NCBI RefSeq assembly: GCF_001428075.1 | Contig: NZ_LMSI01000010.1 | Span: 1-38,262, forward strand | DNA length: 38,262 nucleotides | DNA from: Arthrobacter sp. Soil764 | GTDB lineage: Bacteria; Actinomycetota; Actinomycetes; Actinomycetales; Micrococcaceae | Direction of reading: 5' to 3' | Shown: in pieces, positions 1 through 7,367 of the stretch | How the letters are laid out: each line of letters begins with the position of its first letter | Position numbering within the stretch: position 1 is the stretch's first letter | The notes under the pieces: generated by a model | What the model saw: the letters and a program-made list of their open reading frames with translations, nothing else | Database searches by the model: none | Told to the model about the DNA's origin: nothing | Program-made: the position numbers and the translations under genes

Positions 1-142
1 CACGGGGTGGCGGCACAGCAAATTCAACCAATTTATAAAAAATCGGTATCAACAAACTTGGCACACTATTGAGTTCTCAAACAACAGACACACCCGGCAC
101 CACCCAAACCAACGTTCAGGATCGCTCCGGAGCAACTTTTCA
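1..142 (-). other. 16S rRNA leader (rRNA operon runs off the left edge)
   Basis: Read on the minus strand, positions 84 to 61 give TTGTTTGAGAACTCAATAG followed by TGTGC. This is the conserved actinobacterial motif found in leaders of 16S rRNA and involved in antitermination and pre-rRNA processing; the M. tuberculosis rrn leader carries nearly the same string. AT-rich sequence follows down to position 1. No mature 16S sequence is inside the window, so the rRNA genes should start to the left and be transcribed leftward. A spacer before 23S rRNA can carry a similar motif, but the upstream promoter favours the 16S leader. Confidence 0.7.
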
Positions 143-171
143 AACTTACCCGATCCCCAACCCCGAAGCAA
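143..171 (-). promoter_or_regulatory. Probable rRNA operon promoter
   Basis: On the minus strand a -35 box TTGCTT (171-166) and a -10 box TAAGTT (148-143) are separated by exactly 17 nt. About 60 nt downstream lies the conserved rRNA leader motif (84-61). Further upstream, at 239-231, TGCTCTTTA resembles the E. coli boxA antitermination element; it would be transcribed only from an additional promoter further upstream, which I cannot place. Confidence 0.55.
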
Positions 172-483
172 ATCCATCATTCAGGATTCTTTTCGGGGGG
201 AAGATCGTTCCCCACCCGTTTCCAGCGCCCTAAAGAGCAACCAGATTCTGGCTTTGATTTTGGGGGTTTTGGCCCCGCGGTGATCAGTTCTTCACTGTCT
301 CCCCCGCGGCGACTTAGAAAACAATACACGCACTCTTGCCCCACTGCAAACCAGCTACCCAGCCGGCTTCAAACCCCGGAATCAAGCGGCAAATGCGGGC
401 ATGGAGGCACCAAGCCGCCTCCCGCCGTCGTCATTTCCCAATGTGTGCTGCCGCACAGCCTGAGGTACTTCGCTGCAGACAGC
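172..483. other. Intergenic region between the rRNA promoter and the rpsN terminator
   Basis: About 310 bp without a convincing gene. It should hold upstream activating sequence for the leftward rRNA promoter, and perhaps further rRNA promoters. A rightward open frame crosses it, but that frame mainly runs antisense to rpsN and has no recognisable product. Confidence 0.4.
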
Positions 484-519
484 AGAAGGGCCGGCAACCC
501 TAAGGTTGCCGGCCCTTCT
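484..519 (-). terminator. Terminator of the rpmB-rpmG-rpsN operon
   Basis: A perfect 16-bp inverted repeat (arms 484-499 and 504-519, loop CTAA on the plus strand) lies 27 nt after the rpsN stop codon. The stem is GC-rich. There is no long U-tract, as is usual in high-GC actinobacteria. Confidence 0.85.
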
Positions 520-546
520 CAAGCAGCTGGATTCAGCGGTGCTGGA

Positions 547-852
547 TTACCAGGAAGACTTGGTGATGCCCGGGAGTTCGCCCTTGTGGGCCATGTCGCG
601 GAAGCGGACACGGGAGATACCGAACTTCTGGAAGGTACCGCGGGGGCGGCCGTCGATGATGTCGCGGTTACGCAGACGGATCGGGGACGCGTTGCGGGGC
701 AGCTTCTGCAGGCCCAGGCGGGCTGCTTCGCGTGCTTCGTCGGTTGCGTTTTCGTCAACCAGGGTCTTCTTCAGCTCGAGGCGCTTTGCAGCGTAACGCT
801 CAACGATGACCTTGCGCTGCTCGTTGCGAGCAATCTTGGACTTCTTAGCCAT
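547..852 (-). CDS. rpsN: 30S ribosomal protein S14, zinc-free form
   Basis: A 101-residue protein that begins [14 protein letters not shown] and carries the S14 core [20 protein letters not shown] and a [16 protein letters not shown]-terminal segment. S14 binds 16S rRNA in the head of the small subunit. The length (about 100 aa) and the lack of CxxC pairs mark the zinc-independent paralogue, as opposed to the short 61-residue zinc-finger S14 of the main S10/spc cluster. It is the last gene of the operon and starts 2 nt after the rpmG stop. In mycobacteria and Streptomyces this set replaces zinc-containing versions under zinc limitation through Zur. I see no convincing Zur site here. Confidence 0.97.
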   Translation of the reverse strand: MAKKSKIARNEQRKVIVERYAAKRLELKKTLVDENATDEAREAARLGLQKLPRNASPIRLRNRDIIDGRPRGTFQKFGISRVRFRDMAHKGELPGITKSSW

Positions 853-854
853 GT

Positions 855-1022
855 TTAGCGCTCCTCTCGGAATTCGACGTGCTGGCGGATCTTGGGGTCG
901 TACTTCTTCAGGACCATGCGGTCCGGGTCGTTACGACGGTTCTTGCGGGTTACGTAGGTGTAGCCCGTGCCCGCGGTCGACTTGAGCTTGATGATCGGAC
1001 GTACGTCCTTGTCCTTAGCCAC
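855..1022 (-). CDS. rpmG: 50S ribosomal protein L33, zinc-free form
   Basis: A 55-residue protein read from GTG: it starts [20 protein letters not shown], continues with the L33 signature [16 protein letters not shown], and ends QHVEFREER. There are no cysteines, so it is the zinc-independent L33 type. The GTG start shares its first base with the TAG stop of rpmB (TAGTG at 1024-1020), implying translational coupling, and the stop lies 2 nt before the rpsN start. The gene is short and easy to miss. L33 sits near the E site of the large subunit. Confidence 0.95.
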   Translation of the reverse strand: MAKDKDVRPIIKLKSTAGTGYTYVTRKNRRNDPDRMVLKKYDPKIRQHVEFREER

Positions 1023-1258
1023 TAGAGCTTCACCCCACGAGCAAGAATGTCGGCGACGACTGCGTCGATGCCGCGCACGTCGATGGTCTTGATGCCACGG
1101 GCAGAAACCTGCAGCGTGACGTTACGGCGCAGGGACGGAACCCAGTAGCGCTTCTTCTGAATGTTCGGATCGAACCGACGCTTGTTGCGGCGGTGCGAGT
1201 GCGAAATGCTGTGCCCAAAGCCCGGCTCGGCCCCGGTCACTTGGCAGTGTGCTGCCAT
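1022..1258 (-). CDS. rpmB: 50S ribosomal protein L28, zinc-free form
   Basis: A 78-residue protein starting [20 protein letters not shown], with the L28 core [20 protein letters not shown] and a C-terminus [13 protein letters not shown]. One cysteine remains near the N-terminus but the paired CxxC motifs of zinc-binding L28 are absent. It is the first gene of the leftward operon. A strong Shine-Dalgarno GAGGAG sits 5 nt before the ATG. L28 assembles late into the 50S subunit. Its partners rpmG and rpsN follow with a 1-nt overlap and a 2-nt gap. Confidence 0.96.
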   Translation of the reverse strand: MAAHCQVTGAEPGFGHSISHSHRRNKRRFDPNIQKKRYWVPSLRRNVTLQVSARGIKTIDVRGIDAVVADILARGVKL

Positions 1259-1575
1259 GACTTCTCCTCAAGAATTGAAAGTAATGATCCGCATATCTGC
1301 TGCTGGACCATGCTGCTAAGGGCGACCCAAAAATGAAGAAGGGCAACGGTTAGTCACGCAACTTGAGCCCCTAACTACCGGCCACCCTGGAGAAATTACC
1401 GGGCAACCGGAGCAATTGCGCACGCTCCGCGCACTTAGCGCCTACCAAGTCTACGAGTTGGCGCAATTAAAGACCAATCGGGCGGCAAAGGGTGTATAAG
1501 GGCCGCGGAAACATCACAGCCAGGGCTGGCCGTTTTTCACAGCAAGATCATAGTTTTCGCGCGCATCGTGGATGC
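1259..1575. other. Divergent intergenic region between rpmB and the redox operon
   Basis: About 317 bp separate two divergently transcribed operons. The rpmB Shine-Dalgarno is at its left edge. On the plus strand a TATAAG -10-like hexamer preceded by TG occurs at 1495-1500, but no good -35 box is spaced correctly. A Zur-like stretch around 1276-1290 matches the actinobacterial consensus only in its centre. I see no RNA gene or further open frame of note. Confidence 0.4.
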
Positions 1576-3048
1576 ATGAACACGAAGCTCCTGCCGGCAT
1601 CACCGGCCGCAAGCAGTTCCGGCCGCCCGGGGCTTTCACTTCCAGCACCGAAGAATCCCTCCCGCGGCTGGTTCGCCCGCCAGTACCGGCAGCGCATGCT
1701 GCGGAGGGACCTCCTGACGGTCATCGCCTGGACCTCCGTGGCCGCCGCAATTGCCCTTTGGCTTGCCGACGGCGGGGCCACCGGCATCACCTCCCCCGCC
1801 GCTGCATTCACGGCAGCGGGCATTGTGGCCGGGTTGGCGGGCATGGACCTGGTCCTGCTGATGCTTCTCCTGGCCGCGAGGATTCCATTTATTGACCGCA
1901 CCATCGGCCACGACCGCGCCCTGGAGTTCCACGGGAAGCTGGGAAAGCCCTCCCTCTACCTGCTCCTGGCACACGGCATCCTGCTCGCCACCGGGTACGG
2001 CATGGCCGAGGGGCTGGATCCGGTCACTGAGTCCGTCAACCTGTGGGTTCAGGTGCCCGACATGTGGCTGGCGTTCGTCTCCGTGGCGCTGTTCATCGCC
2101 GTCGTCGTGACATCCCTGGTGGCTGTCCGGCGTCGGTTCCCCTACGAGTTCTGGTATGTGGTGCACCTCCTCACTTATGCCGCGGTGGCAACGTCACTGC
2201 CCCACCAGTTCAGCGTGGGCGGCCTCTTTGCGGCAGGCACCTGGCAACGCTGGTACTGGCTGGCCATCTGCATCTACACGGGCACGGCCCTGGTGTACTT
2301 CCGGGTGCTGGAGCCGGCGCTGGCCACGGCACGGCACCGGCTGACCGTGGCCCGTGTGGAGGCCGTGGCGCCCGGCGTGGTGAACATCGTCATGAGCGGC
2401 CGGAAGCTGGACCAGCTGGCAGGCACGGGCGGACGCTTCTTCATCTGGCGCTTCCTGGCCCCGGGCATGTGGTGGCATCCCCATCCATTCAGCCTGTCCG
2501 CCGAGCCCGTCCTGCATGGTCCTGACGGACAGGGGACACTGCGGGTCACCGTGCGGAACCTTGGCAACGGCTCGGCCCAGCTCCGCCGGCTGCGGAAGGG
2601 AACCAAGGTGGCCGTGGAAGGCCCTTACGGGTTACTCAGCACGGCTGCCCGGACCCGGAACAAGGTGGTGATGATCGGTGCGGGCATCGGCATCACGCCC
2701 CTGCGCGCACTGCTGGAGACCACGCCGTTCGCTCCCGGCGAGGCGACTGTCCTGCTGCGCGGCCACACGGACCAGGAGCTGTACCTGGGCCGCGAAATCC
2801 TTGAGCTCTGCCGGGCCCGCGGGGTCCGGCTCTTCCACCTCACCGGGCCACGGGCCCATGGCCGCTCCGCCTGGCTTCCGGAGGACGCCGTGCGGGGCGG
2901 CTACAGCCTCACCTCCTATGTGCCGGACATCGCGGAAGCGGACGTCTATGTCTGCGGTCCGGCCGCGTGGGCGGCGAATGTCATAGCGGATGCCGGGAAG
3001 GCCGGAGTCCGCGAAGAACAGATCCATCACGAAAGGTTTGACTGGTGA
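1576..3048 (+). CDS. Ferric-reductase-like transmembrane flavoprotein
   Basis: A 490-residue membrane oxidoreductase expected to pass electrons from cytosolic NAD(P)H through FAD and heme to the outer face. The N-terminal half (about 45-245) has about six hydrophobic segments. Candidate heme ligands are H119 and H133 in one pair and H197 and H210 in another. The C-terminal half is a ferredoxin-reductase module with an FAD-contact motif HPFSLS (303-308), a nucleotide loop GAGIGITP (368-375) and CGP (460-462). No 2Fe-2S domain follows. The frame is open from GTG 1492, but ATG 1576 gives the family-like N-terminus; neither has a clear Shine-Dalgarno. It overlaps the FMN-binding protein gene by 4 nt (GTGA), so its likely acceptor is that flavoprotein. 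Confidence 0.85.
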   Translation: MNTKLLPASPAASSSGRPGLSLPAPKNPSRGWFARQYRQRMLRRDLLTVIAWTSVAAAIALWLADGGATGITSPAAAFTAAGIVAGLAGMDLVLLMLLLAARIPFIDRTIGHDRALEFHGKLGKPSLYLLLAHGILLATGYGMAEGLDPVTESVNLWVQVPDMWLAFVSVALFIAVVVTSLVAVRRRFPYEFWYVVHLLTYAAVATSLPHQFSVGGLFAAGTWQRWYWLAICIYTGTALVYFRVLEPALATARHRLTVARVEAVAPGVVNIVMSGRKLDQLAGTGGRFFIWRFLAPGMWWHPHPFSLSAEPVLHGPDGQGTLRVTVRNLGNGSAQLRRLRKGTKVAVEGPYGLLSTAARTRNKVVMIGAGIGITPLRALLETTPFAPGEATVLLRGHTDQELYLGREILELCRARGVRLFHLTGPRAHGRSAWLPEDAVRGGYSLTSYVPDIAEADVYVCGPAAWAANVIADAGKAGVREEQIHHERFDW

Positions 3049-3575
3049 AAATACGCGGAGCAATCGCTGCGGGCCTGGCCTCCGCCGGGATCCTCGTGGC
3101 TGGATGGCAGGCCGGCACCCAGGTGGGCGGCATCGGCACGGTGGCAACAAGTACGACGGCGACAGGCACCACGGGTGCGTCCGGCACGGGCACCTCAGGG
3201 TCTGGTGCGTCGGGGTCTGGTGCGTCCGGCACGGCCGGATCGACCGGCACGGGTTCGGCGGGTTCCACCGGCTCCACCGGCTCGACCGGCTCGACCGCCT
3301 CCGGAACCTACAAGGGAACCGCCGTGCAGACCCGGTTCGGTCCCGTACAGGTCCAGATCACCGTGGCCAACGGAAAGATCACGGACGTCACCGCACTCCA
3401 GCTGACCAACACCGACCGCAAGTCCATCCAGATCAGCAACCGCGCGGCACCCCTGCTCCGCAGCAAGGTCCTCGCGGCGCAGTCGGCAGATGTCCAGACC
3501 GTCAGCGGCGCCACCATCACCAGCGACGCGTACCTGACCTCACTCCAGGCAGCCATCGATGCAGCCCACCTCTAA
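3045..3575 (+). CDS. Secreted or membrane-anchored FMN-binding domain protein
   Basis: A 176-residue protein with an N-terminal hydrophobic signal/anchor (about 5-21), a low-complexity Gly/Ser/Thr linker (about 40-86) and one FMN_bind domain (about 88-176). The motif VSGATITSDAY holds SGAT at 154-157; in this family ApbE attaches FMN covalently to the Thr of SGAT. No lipobox is visible. The GTG start overlaps the TGA stop of the reductase gene. It should be an extracytoplasmic one-domain electron carrier reduced by the upstream membrane reductase. The final acceptor cannot be read from the sequence. Confidence 0.88.
   Translation: MKIRGAIAAGLASAGILVAGWQAGTQVGGIGTVATSTTATGTTGASGTGTSGSGASGSGASGTAGSTGTGSAGSTGSTGSTGSTASGTYKGTAVQTRFGPVQVQITVANGKITDVTALQLTNTDRKSIQISNRAAPLLRSKVLAAQSADVQTVSGATITSDAYLTSLQAAIDAAHL
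3261..3296 (+). repeat. Tandem 9-bp repeat in the Gly/Ser/Thr linker
   Basis: Four consecutive units of the form GG(T/C)TC(C/G)ACC, encoding Gly-Ser-Thr each time, lie inside the linker of the FMN-binding protein. Related Gly/Ser codon runs lie just upstream (3190-3240). Such repeats could change linker length by slippage. Confidence 0.85.
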
Positions 3576-4380
3576 CCCCATCGACGCGGCAACCGGCGGT
3601 CCCATCCTGAAGGCGCGCACCTTTGAATGCATGGGTACGGTCATTGGCCTGACGCTGCCCGTCGGCTCCCCTGCGGAAGGGCAGCCTGGGCTTGACGAGC
3701 TCATGGCGGCCACCGCCGTCGTCGAACACCTCTTCCGGGAACTGGACGAAAAATTCAGCCTGCACCGCCCGGATTCGGAGGCGGCCAGGCTGGCCCGCGG
3801 CGAACTGACGCTGCGCGGTGCCTCGGAGGAGATGCGCGCGCGGTATGCGGAGGCGCATGAATGGCGGCTGCGCACGGAGGGCGCCTTCACCCCTGAACGG
3901 CCCGACGGCGCGCTGGACCTTTCGGGGATCATCAAGGGTCATGCCATCCGCGAGGCAGGTACCTCGCTACAGGCCCTGGGCCGGCACGACTGGTGCCTCA
4001 ATGCCGGCGGCGACGTCTTGGTCAGCGGCTCTCCCCGCCCGGGCAGCACCGAGCCTTGGAAAGCGGGCATCGTGGACCCGGCCGACCGCAGGACCCTGGT
4101 TACCGGCTACGCACTTGGCGGCAGGAGCCGGCACACTGCGATTGCCACCTCGGGGTCCGCCGAGCGCGGGGAGCACATCTGGCGCGTGGGCAACAGCGCC
4201 GAGTTTGTCCAGGTCACTGTTGCCGCCGAGGACATCGTCACCGCCGACGTCCTGGCCACGGCGATCGTTGCCGGCGGAACCACCATGCTGAACCGCGCCA
4301 CCGACCAATGGGACGTTGCCGCGCTGGCGATCCGCACGGATGGCTCCATCCTGGCGACGCCCGCGTTCCACGCCGCGTGA
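3559..4380 (+). CDS. apbE: ApbE family FAD:protein FMN transferase
   Basis: A 273-residue enzyme that transfers FMN from FAD to a Thr of an SGAT motif, using Mg2+. Visible family elements are FECMGT (22-27), IIKGHAI (124-130), LNAGGD (147-152) and a C-terminal segment with TADVLATAIV, where the metal-binding Asp is expected. It overlaps the end of the FMN-binding gene by 17 nt, making that protein its natural substrate. It is shorter than classical ApbE (about 330-350 aa) and shows neither a signal peptide nor a lipobox. That is odd, because its presumed substrate is exported. No Shine-Dalgarno is obvious, consistent with coupling. Confidence 0.9.
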   Translation: MQPTSNPIDAATGGPILKARTFECMGTVIGLTLPVGSPAEGQPGLDELMAATAVVEHLFRELDEKFSLHRPDSEAARLARGELTLRGASEEMRARYAEAHEWRLRTEGAFTPERPDGALDLSGIIKGHAIREAGTSLQALGRHDWCLNAGGDVLVSGSPRPGSTEPWKAGIVDPADRRTLVTGYALGGRSRHTAIATSGSAERGEHIWRVGNSAEFVQVTVAAEDIVTADVLATAIVAGGTTMLNRATDQWDVAALAIRTDGSILATPAFHAA

Positions 4381-4400
4381 GCCACCGCCGAGGCGTCCCC

Positions 4401-5162
4401 CTACAGCCGGGTGAACGTGGGGTACTTCGGCTGCAGATTGTCCCCGGACGACTTGCCGGTTACGCGCCGGACCACCCACGGAGCCGCGTACTCGCGGAAC
4501 CACTGGGCGTTGGCACGCAGGGCGTCGGCGCCGCTCAACTCAGGAACCGGGGACATCGGCGGGATGTCGATGGAGTGGTCATATTTGAGGACCTCGAGGA
4601 CGCGTTTGGCCATGTTGGCGTGGCCCGCAGCGGACATGTGCATCCGGTCGTGCGCCCACATGCCCCAGTCGTAGTACTCGCTGAAGCGCCAGTAATCCAC
4701 CAGCAGCGCGCCGTGGTCGCCCGCGATTCCCCGGACCAGCTCGTTGTAGATGGCGGTGCGGCCCCGCATGGTGCCAAAAACCTTTGAACCCCGGGCGTCG
4801 AAACCGGTGAACATGACCACAGTGGCGCCGGTGGCAGCCAGCTTCCCGACCGCGTCGTTGTACTCCACGAGGAGGTCATCGATGTCCACGCGTGGGCGAA
4901 GGATGTCGTTGGCACCGGCGTAGATGCTCACCAGCGTGGGGTTAAGCTCGACGGCGGCGTCCACCTGCTCAGCCAGGATCTGGCGGAGCTTCCGGCCGCG
5001 GATGGCCAGGTTGGCGTAGCCAAAGCCAGGATCGGCGGCGCAGAGCTGCTCTGCCACCCGGTCCGCCCAGCCGCGGACACCATTGGGGCGTGTCGGGTCG
5101 TCGTCTCCGACACCTTCGGTGAATGAGTCGCCCAGAGCCACGAACCGGGAAGTGAATTCCAT
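4401..5162 (-). CDS. SGNH/GDSL family hydrolase (paralogue 1)
   Basis: A 253-residue cytosolic-looking esterase/lipase-type hydrolase. The four SGNH blocks are present: GDSF with catalytic S13, NLAIRG (51-56), GAND with N85, and DRMH with D172 and H175. Substrate unknown. It resembles the second SGNH protein at 7364-8209 along its length, including the shared run PNGVRGWADRVAE. It lies 36 nt after the GT87 gene in the same direction. Start choice is open: ATG 5162 gives a natural N-terminus but lacks a ribosome site, while TTG 5198 directly follows the GT87 stop and has AGAGG 4 nt upstream. Confidence 0.88.
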   Translation of the reverse strand: MEFTSRFVALGDSFTEGVGDDDPTRPNGVRGWADRVAEQLCAADPGFGYANLAIRGRKLRQILAEQVDAAVELNPTLVSIYAGANDILRPRVDIDDLLVEYNDAVGKLAATGATVVMFTGFDARGSKVFGTMRGRTAIYNELVRGIAGDHGALLVDYWRFSEYYDWGMWAHDRMHMSAAGHANMAKRVLEVLKYDHSIDIPPMSPVPELSGADALRANAQWFREYAAPWVVRRVTGKSSGDNLQPKYPTFTRL

Positions 5163-5198
5163 GCGGCTAGTTTGCCATCCGTTGCCGGGAGCAACCAA

Positions 5199-6461
5199 TC
5201 AGCCTCTGATTGAAACTCCATTTTGGCTGTGATGCGAACGGCTGTCCGCCCGGACGATGCCCACCAGCTTCAGCAAGGCCCAGCAGAAAAGAGTGAGCAC
5301 AAGAGCGTTTCGCACAGTCAGCAGTAAGGCGACGCCGGGATTAAGGGCGGCATAAAGCTGTACATAAAGAATCGGATAGACAAGTGTTGTGAAAATCGCA
5401 ATTACAAGCATTGCCACCGCGGGAACAACCCAGAGCCGGCCATACACGGCTACGCCGACACAGGTCACCGCAACCAGCCAGATCATGAACTGGGGCGATC
5501 CGACCTTGTTGAATACGATCATTGCCGAGACGAGTGCAAGGGCGCCAACCACTAAAAGTTCGCGACGATCCGCGCCTCTCCTGACTCCCGCCAGAATCAA
5601 TAGACTCACCAGCGCCAGGCTTAGACACAGCAGCGGATTCATGAGGGTGCCAACAAAATCGGAGAGGGATCCCTTGATTTCCATTGTCACAATCTCGGTA
5701 TTCGCATGAACTCTCGTACCTAAGCCAAGGACGGCCTGCCACAGTCCGGGCGTTGTGAACGGTGCTTCAAGCTGCATGCCACGCTCACCCTGGGCCTTGA
5801 TGAAACCCAGCAGATTCTTGGCGCCGCCTCCAGCGAGCACGCCCCCGATCATGGCGGCAGAGACTGTGATTCCAGCCAGGAGGACCTGCATGCGAGCCTT
5901 GCTCGCCAGCACCAAAGCCAGGATCACTGCAGCTGGCCATACCTTGATCCACGTCGCAAGTGACAACAAAGCCGACGCTAACGCAGGGCGTTCTGACGCC
6001 AGCACGAGGCCGACAACAACGAGGGGGGCTGAAATCCCGTCCACGCGGGAGAACACCAGAGGACCGAGAATTGCGATTAGTAAGACCCACAAGTACGCAG
6101 CCTGCCACCCGTACCGTAACCTCCGACTGCCCTTCAACATCAGGAGCGCCAGCGCGTTCAGCAACGTGCACAGGAGGAACCAGCCGAACATATATGAGTT
6201 GTAACCAAAAATACCAGCGGCCAGCATAGGGAGCATTGCTCCTATTGGATAAACCCAAGGGACATCAATCCCCTGCCATACACCCTCTCTAAGTCCCAGG
6301 AAAGCCCATTGGCGGTAAAGGTCAACATCGCCATATACGCGTCCGGCCGTGATGTCCGGCAATAAAAGCATTAGGAAAAGGAAGTGCACAGCTGCGAATA
6401 CGGCTACTATCGTCCTATTTCGAGAAAGAAATATTTCAGCACTGAACCGCGTGTTATCCAT
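5199..6461 (-). CDS. GT87-like membrane glycosyltransferase
   Basis: A 420-residue integral membrane protein with roughly ten hydrophobic segments, resembling the GT-C family GT87/DUF2029 (polyprenol-phosphate-mannose-dependent mannosyltransferases). Near the N-terminus, after the first transmembrane segment, the extracytoplasmic loop holds GDVDLYRQWA and WVYPIGAMLP, matching the acidic catalytic loop of the family. Acceptor unknown. ATG 6461 is chosen because AGAAGG lies 6 nt upstream; the upstream TTG would place that ribosome site inside the gene. The gene is clearly richer in A+T than its neighbours, especially its 5' part, which suggests recent acquisition. Confidence 0.75.
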   Translation of the reverse strand: MDNTRFSAEIFLSRNRTIVAVFAAVHFLFLMLLLPDITAGRVYGDVDLYRQWAFLGLREGVWQGIDVPWVYPIGAMLPMLAAGIFGYNSYMFGWFLLCTLLNALALLMLKGSRRLRYGWQAAYLWVLLIAILGPLVFSRVDGISAPLVVVGLVLASERPALASALLSLATWIKVWPAAVILALVLASKARMQVLLAGITVSAAMIGGVLAGGGAKNLLGFIKAQGERGMQLEAPFTTPGLWQAVLGLGTRVHANTEIVTMEIKGSLSDFVGTLMNPLLCLSLALVSLLILAGVRRGADRRELLVVGALALVSAMIVFNKVGSPQFMIWLVAVTCVGVAVYGRLWVVPAVAMLVIAIFTTLVYPILYVQLYAALNPGVALLLTVRNALVLTLFCWALLKLVGIVRADSRSHHSQNGVSIRG

Positions 6462-6508
6462 GGAGGGCCTTCTACTCAATTTAAAAGTTTTTGATACTGA
6501 GGGCTGTA

Positions 6509-7000
6509 TTAGGCGCCGCCCTGCGTTTCGCGCAGGATCCAGTGGTCCTTGTCCAGGCGTCCCACCACTTTTTCGCCGATCCGGGCCAGATCCAGCACAT
6601 CCTGCTCCGTCAAGGCATCGAGGAACAGGTCGCGGACGTCCTCCACGTGGCCCGGAGCCAGCCCGACGATCGTGGCCATGCCCTCCTCGGTAAGGTGCGC
6701 CGTGGTGACCCTTGCATCGTGGGGGTGGGGACGCCGTTCCACCCAGCCGCGCTTCTGCAGCTTGGTGACCACATGCGACAGGCGGGACAGTGAAGCACTG
6801 CTGCGCGCGGCGAGCTCGCTCATGGGCAGGAACCGGTCCTCGGCCTCCGACAGCATGGCCAGGACCGTGTAGTCGAAGAGGGAAAGCTTTCCCGCGGCGT
6901 GCAGCCTGGTGTCGAGCGCAGCGGGCAGCAGCGTATTGATGCTTACCAGCGCCAGCCAGGCGCGGCGTTCGTCAGCAGTGAGCCAGCGGGGTTTGGTCAT
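6509..7000 (-). CDS. MarR family transcriptional regulator
   Basis: A 163-residue winged-helix regulator. The recognition region reads MSELAARSSASLSRLSHVVT and the wing RRPHPHDARVTTAHLTEEG, typical for MarR. Such proteins bind as dimers to palindromes near their own promoter. ATG 7000 is preferred over ATG 7009 because a good -10 box TAGAAT (7013-7008) lies exactly 7 nt before it, giving a leaderless mRNA. It is divergent from the YciI gene, which is a candidate target together with marR itself. Ligand unknown. Confidence 0.9.
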   Translation of the reverse strand: MTKPRWLTADERRAWLALVSINTLLPAALDTRLHAAGKLSLFDYTVLAMLSEAEDRFLPMSELAARSSASLSRLSHVVTKLQKRGWVERRPHPHDARVTTAHLTEEGMATIVGLAPGHVEDVRDLFLDALTEQDVLDLARIGEKVVGRLDKDHWILRETQGGA

Positions 7001-7007
7001 GGGTTCC

Positions 7008-7013
7008 ATTCTA
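7008..7013 (-). promoter_or_regulatory. -10 box of the MarR gene (leaderless)
   Basis: TAGAAT on the minus strand, five of six bases as in TATAAT, followed by 7 nt and the ATG at 7000. Transcription would start at or next to the start codon. No strong -35 box is seen. A short inverted repeat CAAG-TAG-CTTG (7026-7036) between this box and the divergent one could be part of a MarR operator, but the arms are only 4 bp. Confidence 0.55.
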
Positions 7014-7048
7014 CGATTGATCCTTCAAGTAGCTTGCTGCGGCACCGG

Positions 7049-7054
7049 TAGGCT
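7049..7054 (+). promoter_or_regulatory. -10 box of the YciI gene (leaderless)
   Basis: TAGGCT on the plus strand is followed by 7 nt (TGGCCCC) and the ATG at 7062. There is no Shine-Dalgarno sequence, so a leaderless transcript is likely. Confidence 0.5.
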
Positions 7055-7061
7055 TGGCCCC

Positions 7062-7367
7062 ATGTATGTTGTCTCCCTCACCTACCGCGTGCCGCAGGAG
7101 ATCGTGGACTTCCACAACGACGCCCACATCGCCTGGCTGCAGAAGGCGTTCGACGACGGCGTCTTCATTGCCGCCGGCCGCAAGATCCCCCGCACCGGCG
7201 GACTGCTGCTCTCGCAGGCGGAACGGGAAACCCTGGACGCGAGCCTGGCGCAGGACCCGTTCTACGTCAACGGCGTGGCCGACTTTGAGGTGCTGGAGTT
7301 CCACGCCGCCCGGGTGGCCCCGGGGTTTGAAAACCTGTTGGACACCCCGCCCGCGCAGACCAGCTAG
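7062..7367 (+). CDS. YciI family protein
   Basis: A 101-residue small alpha/beta protein of the YciI/YCII type (dimeric ferredoxin-like fold). The N-terminal strand MYVVSLTYRVP is followed by FHNDAHIAWLQKAFDDG, where a His and Asp are the conserved active-site candidates of the family. Enzymatic role is unknown for most members. The start is ATG 7062, fixed by the leaderless -10 box. The stop overlaps the stop of the convergent SGNH gene: the tetramer CTAG at 7364-7367 supplies TAG to both strands. Confidence 0.85.
   Translation: MYVVSLTYRVPQEIVDFHNDAHIAWLQKAFDDGVFIAAGRKIPRTGGLLLSQAERETLDASLAQDPFYVNGVADFEVLEFHAARVAPGFENLLDTPPAQTS

Noticed and set aside
280..858. Rightward 192-codon open frame across the left intergenic region
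   Set aside because: Its 3' half is antisense to rpsN and the 5' half lies in promoter sequence; composition is unlike a real protein.
1270..1295. Possible Zur box upstream of rpmB
   Set aside because: Only the centre (AATGAT) matches the actinobacterial Zur palindrome; the arms do not, about half of positions overall.
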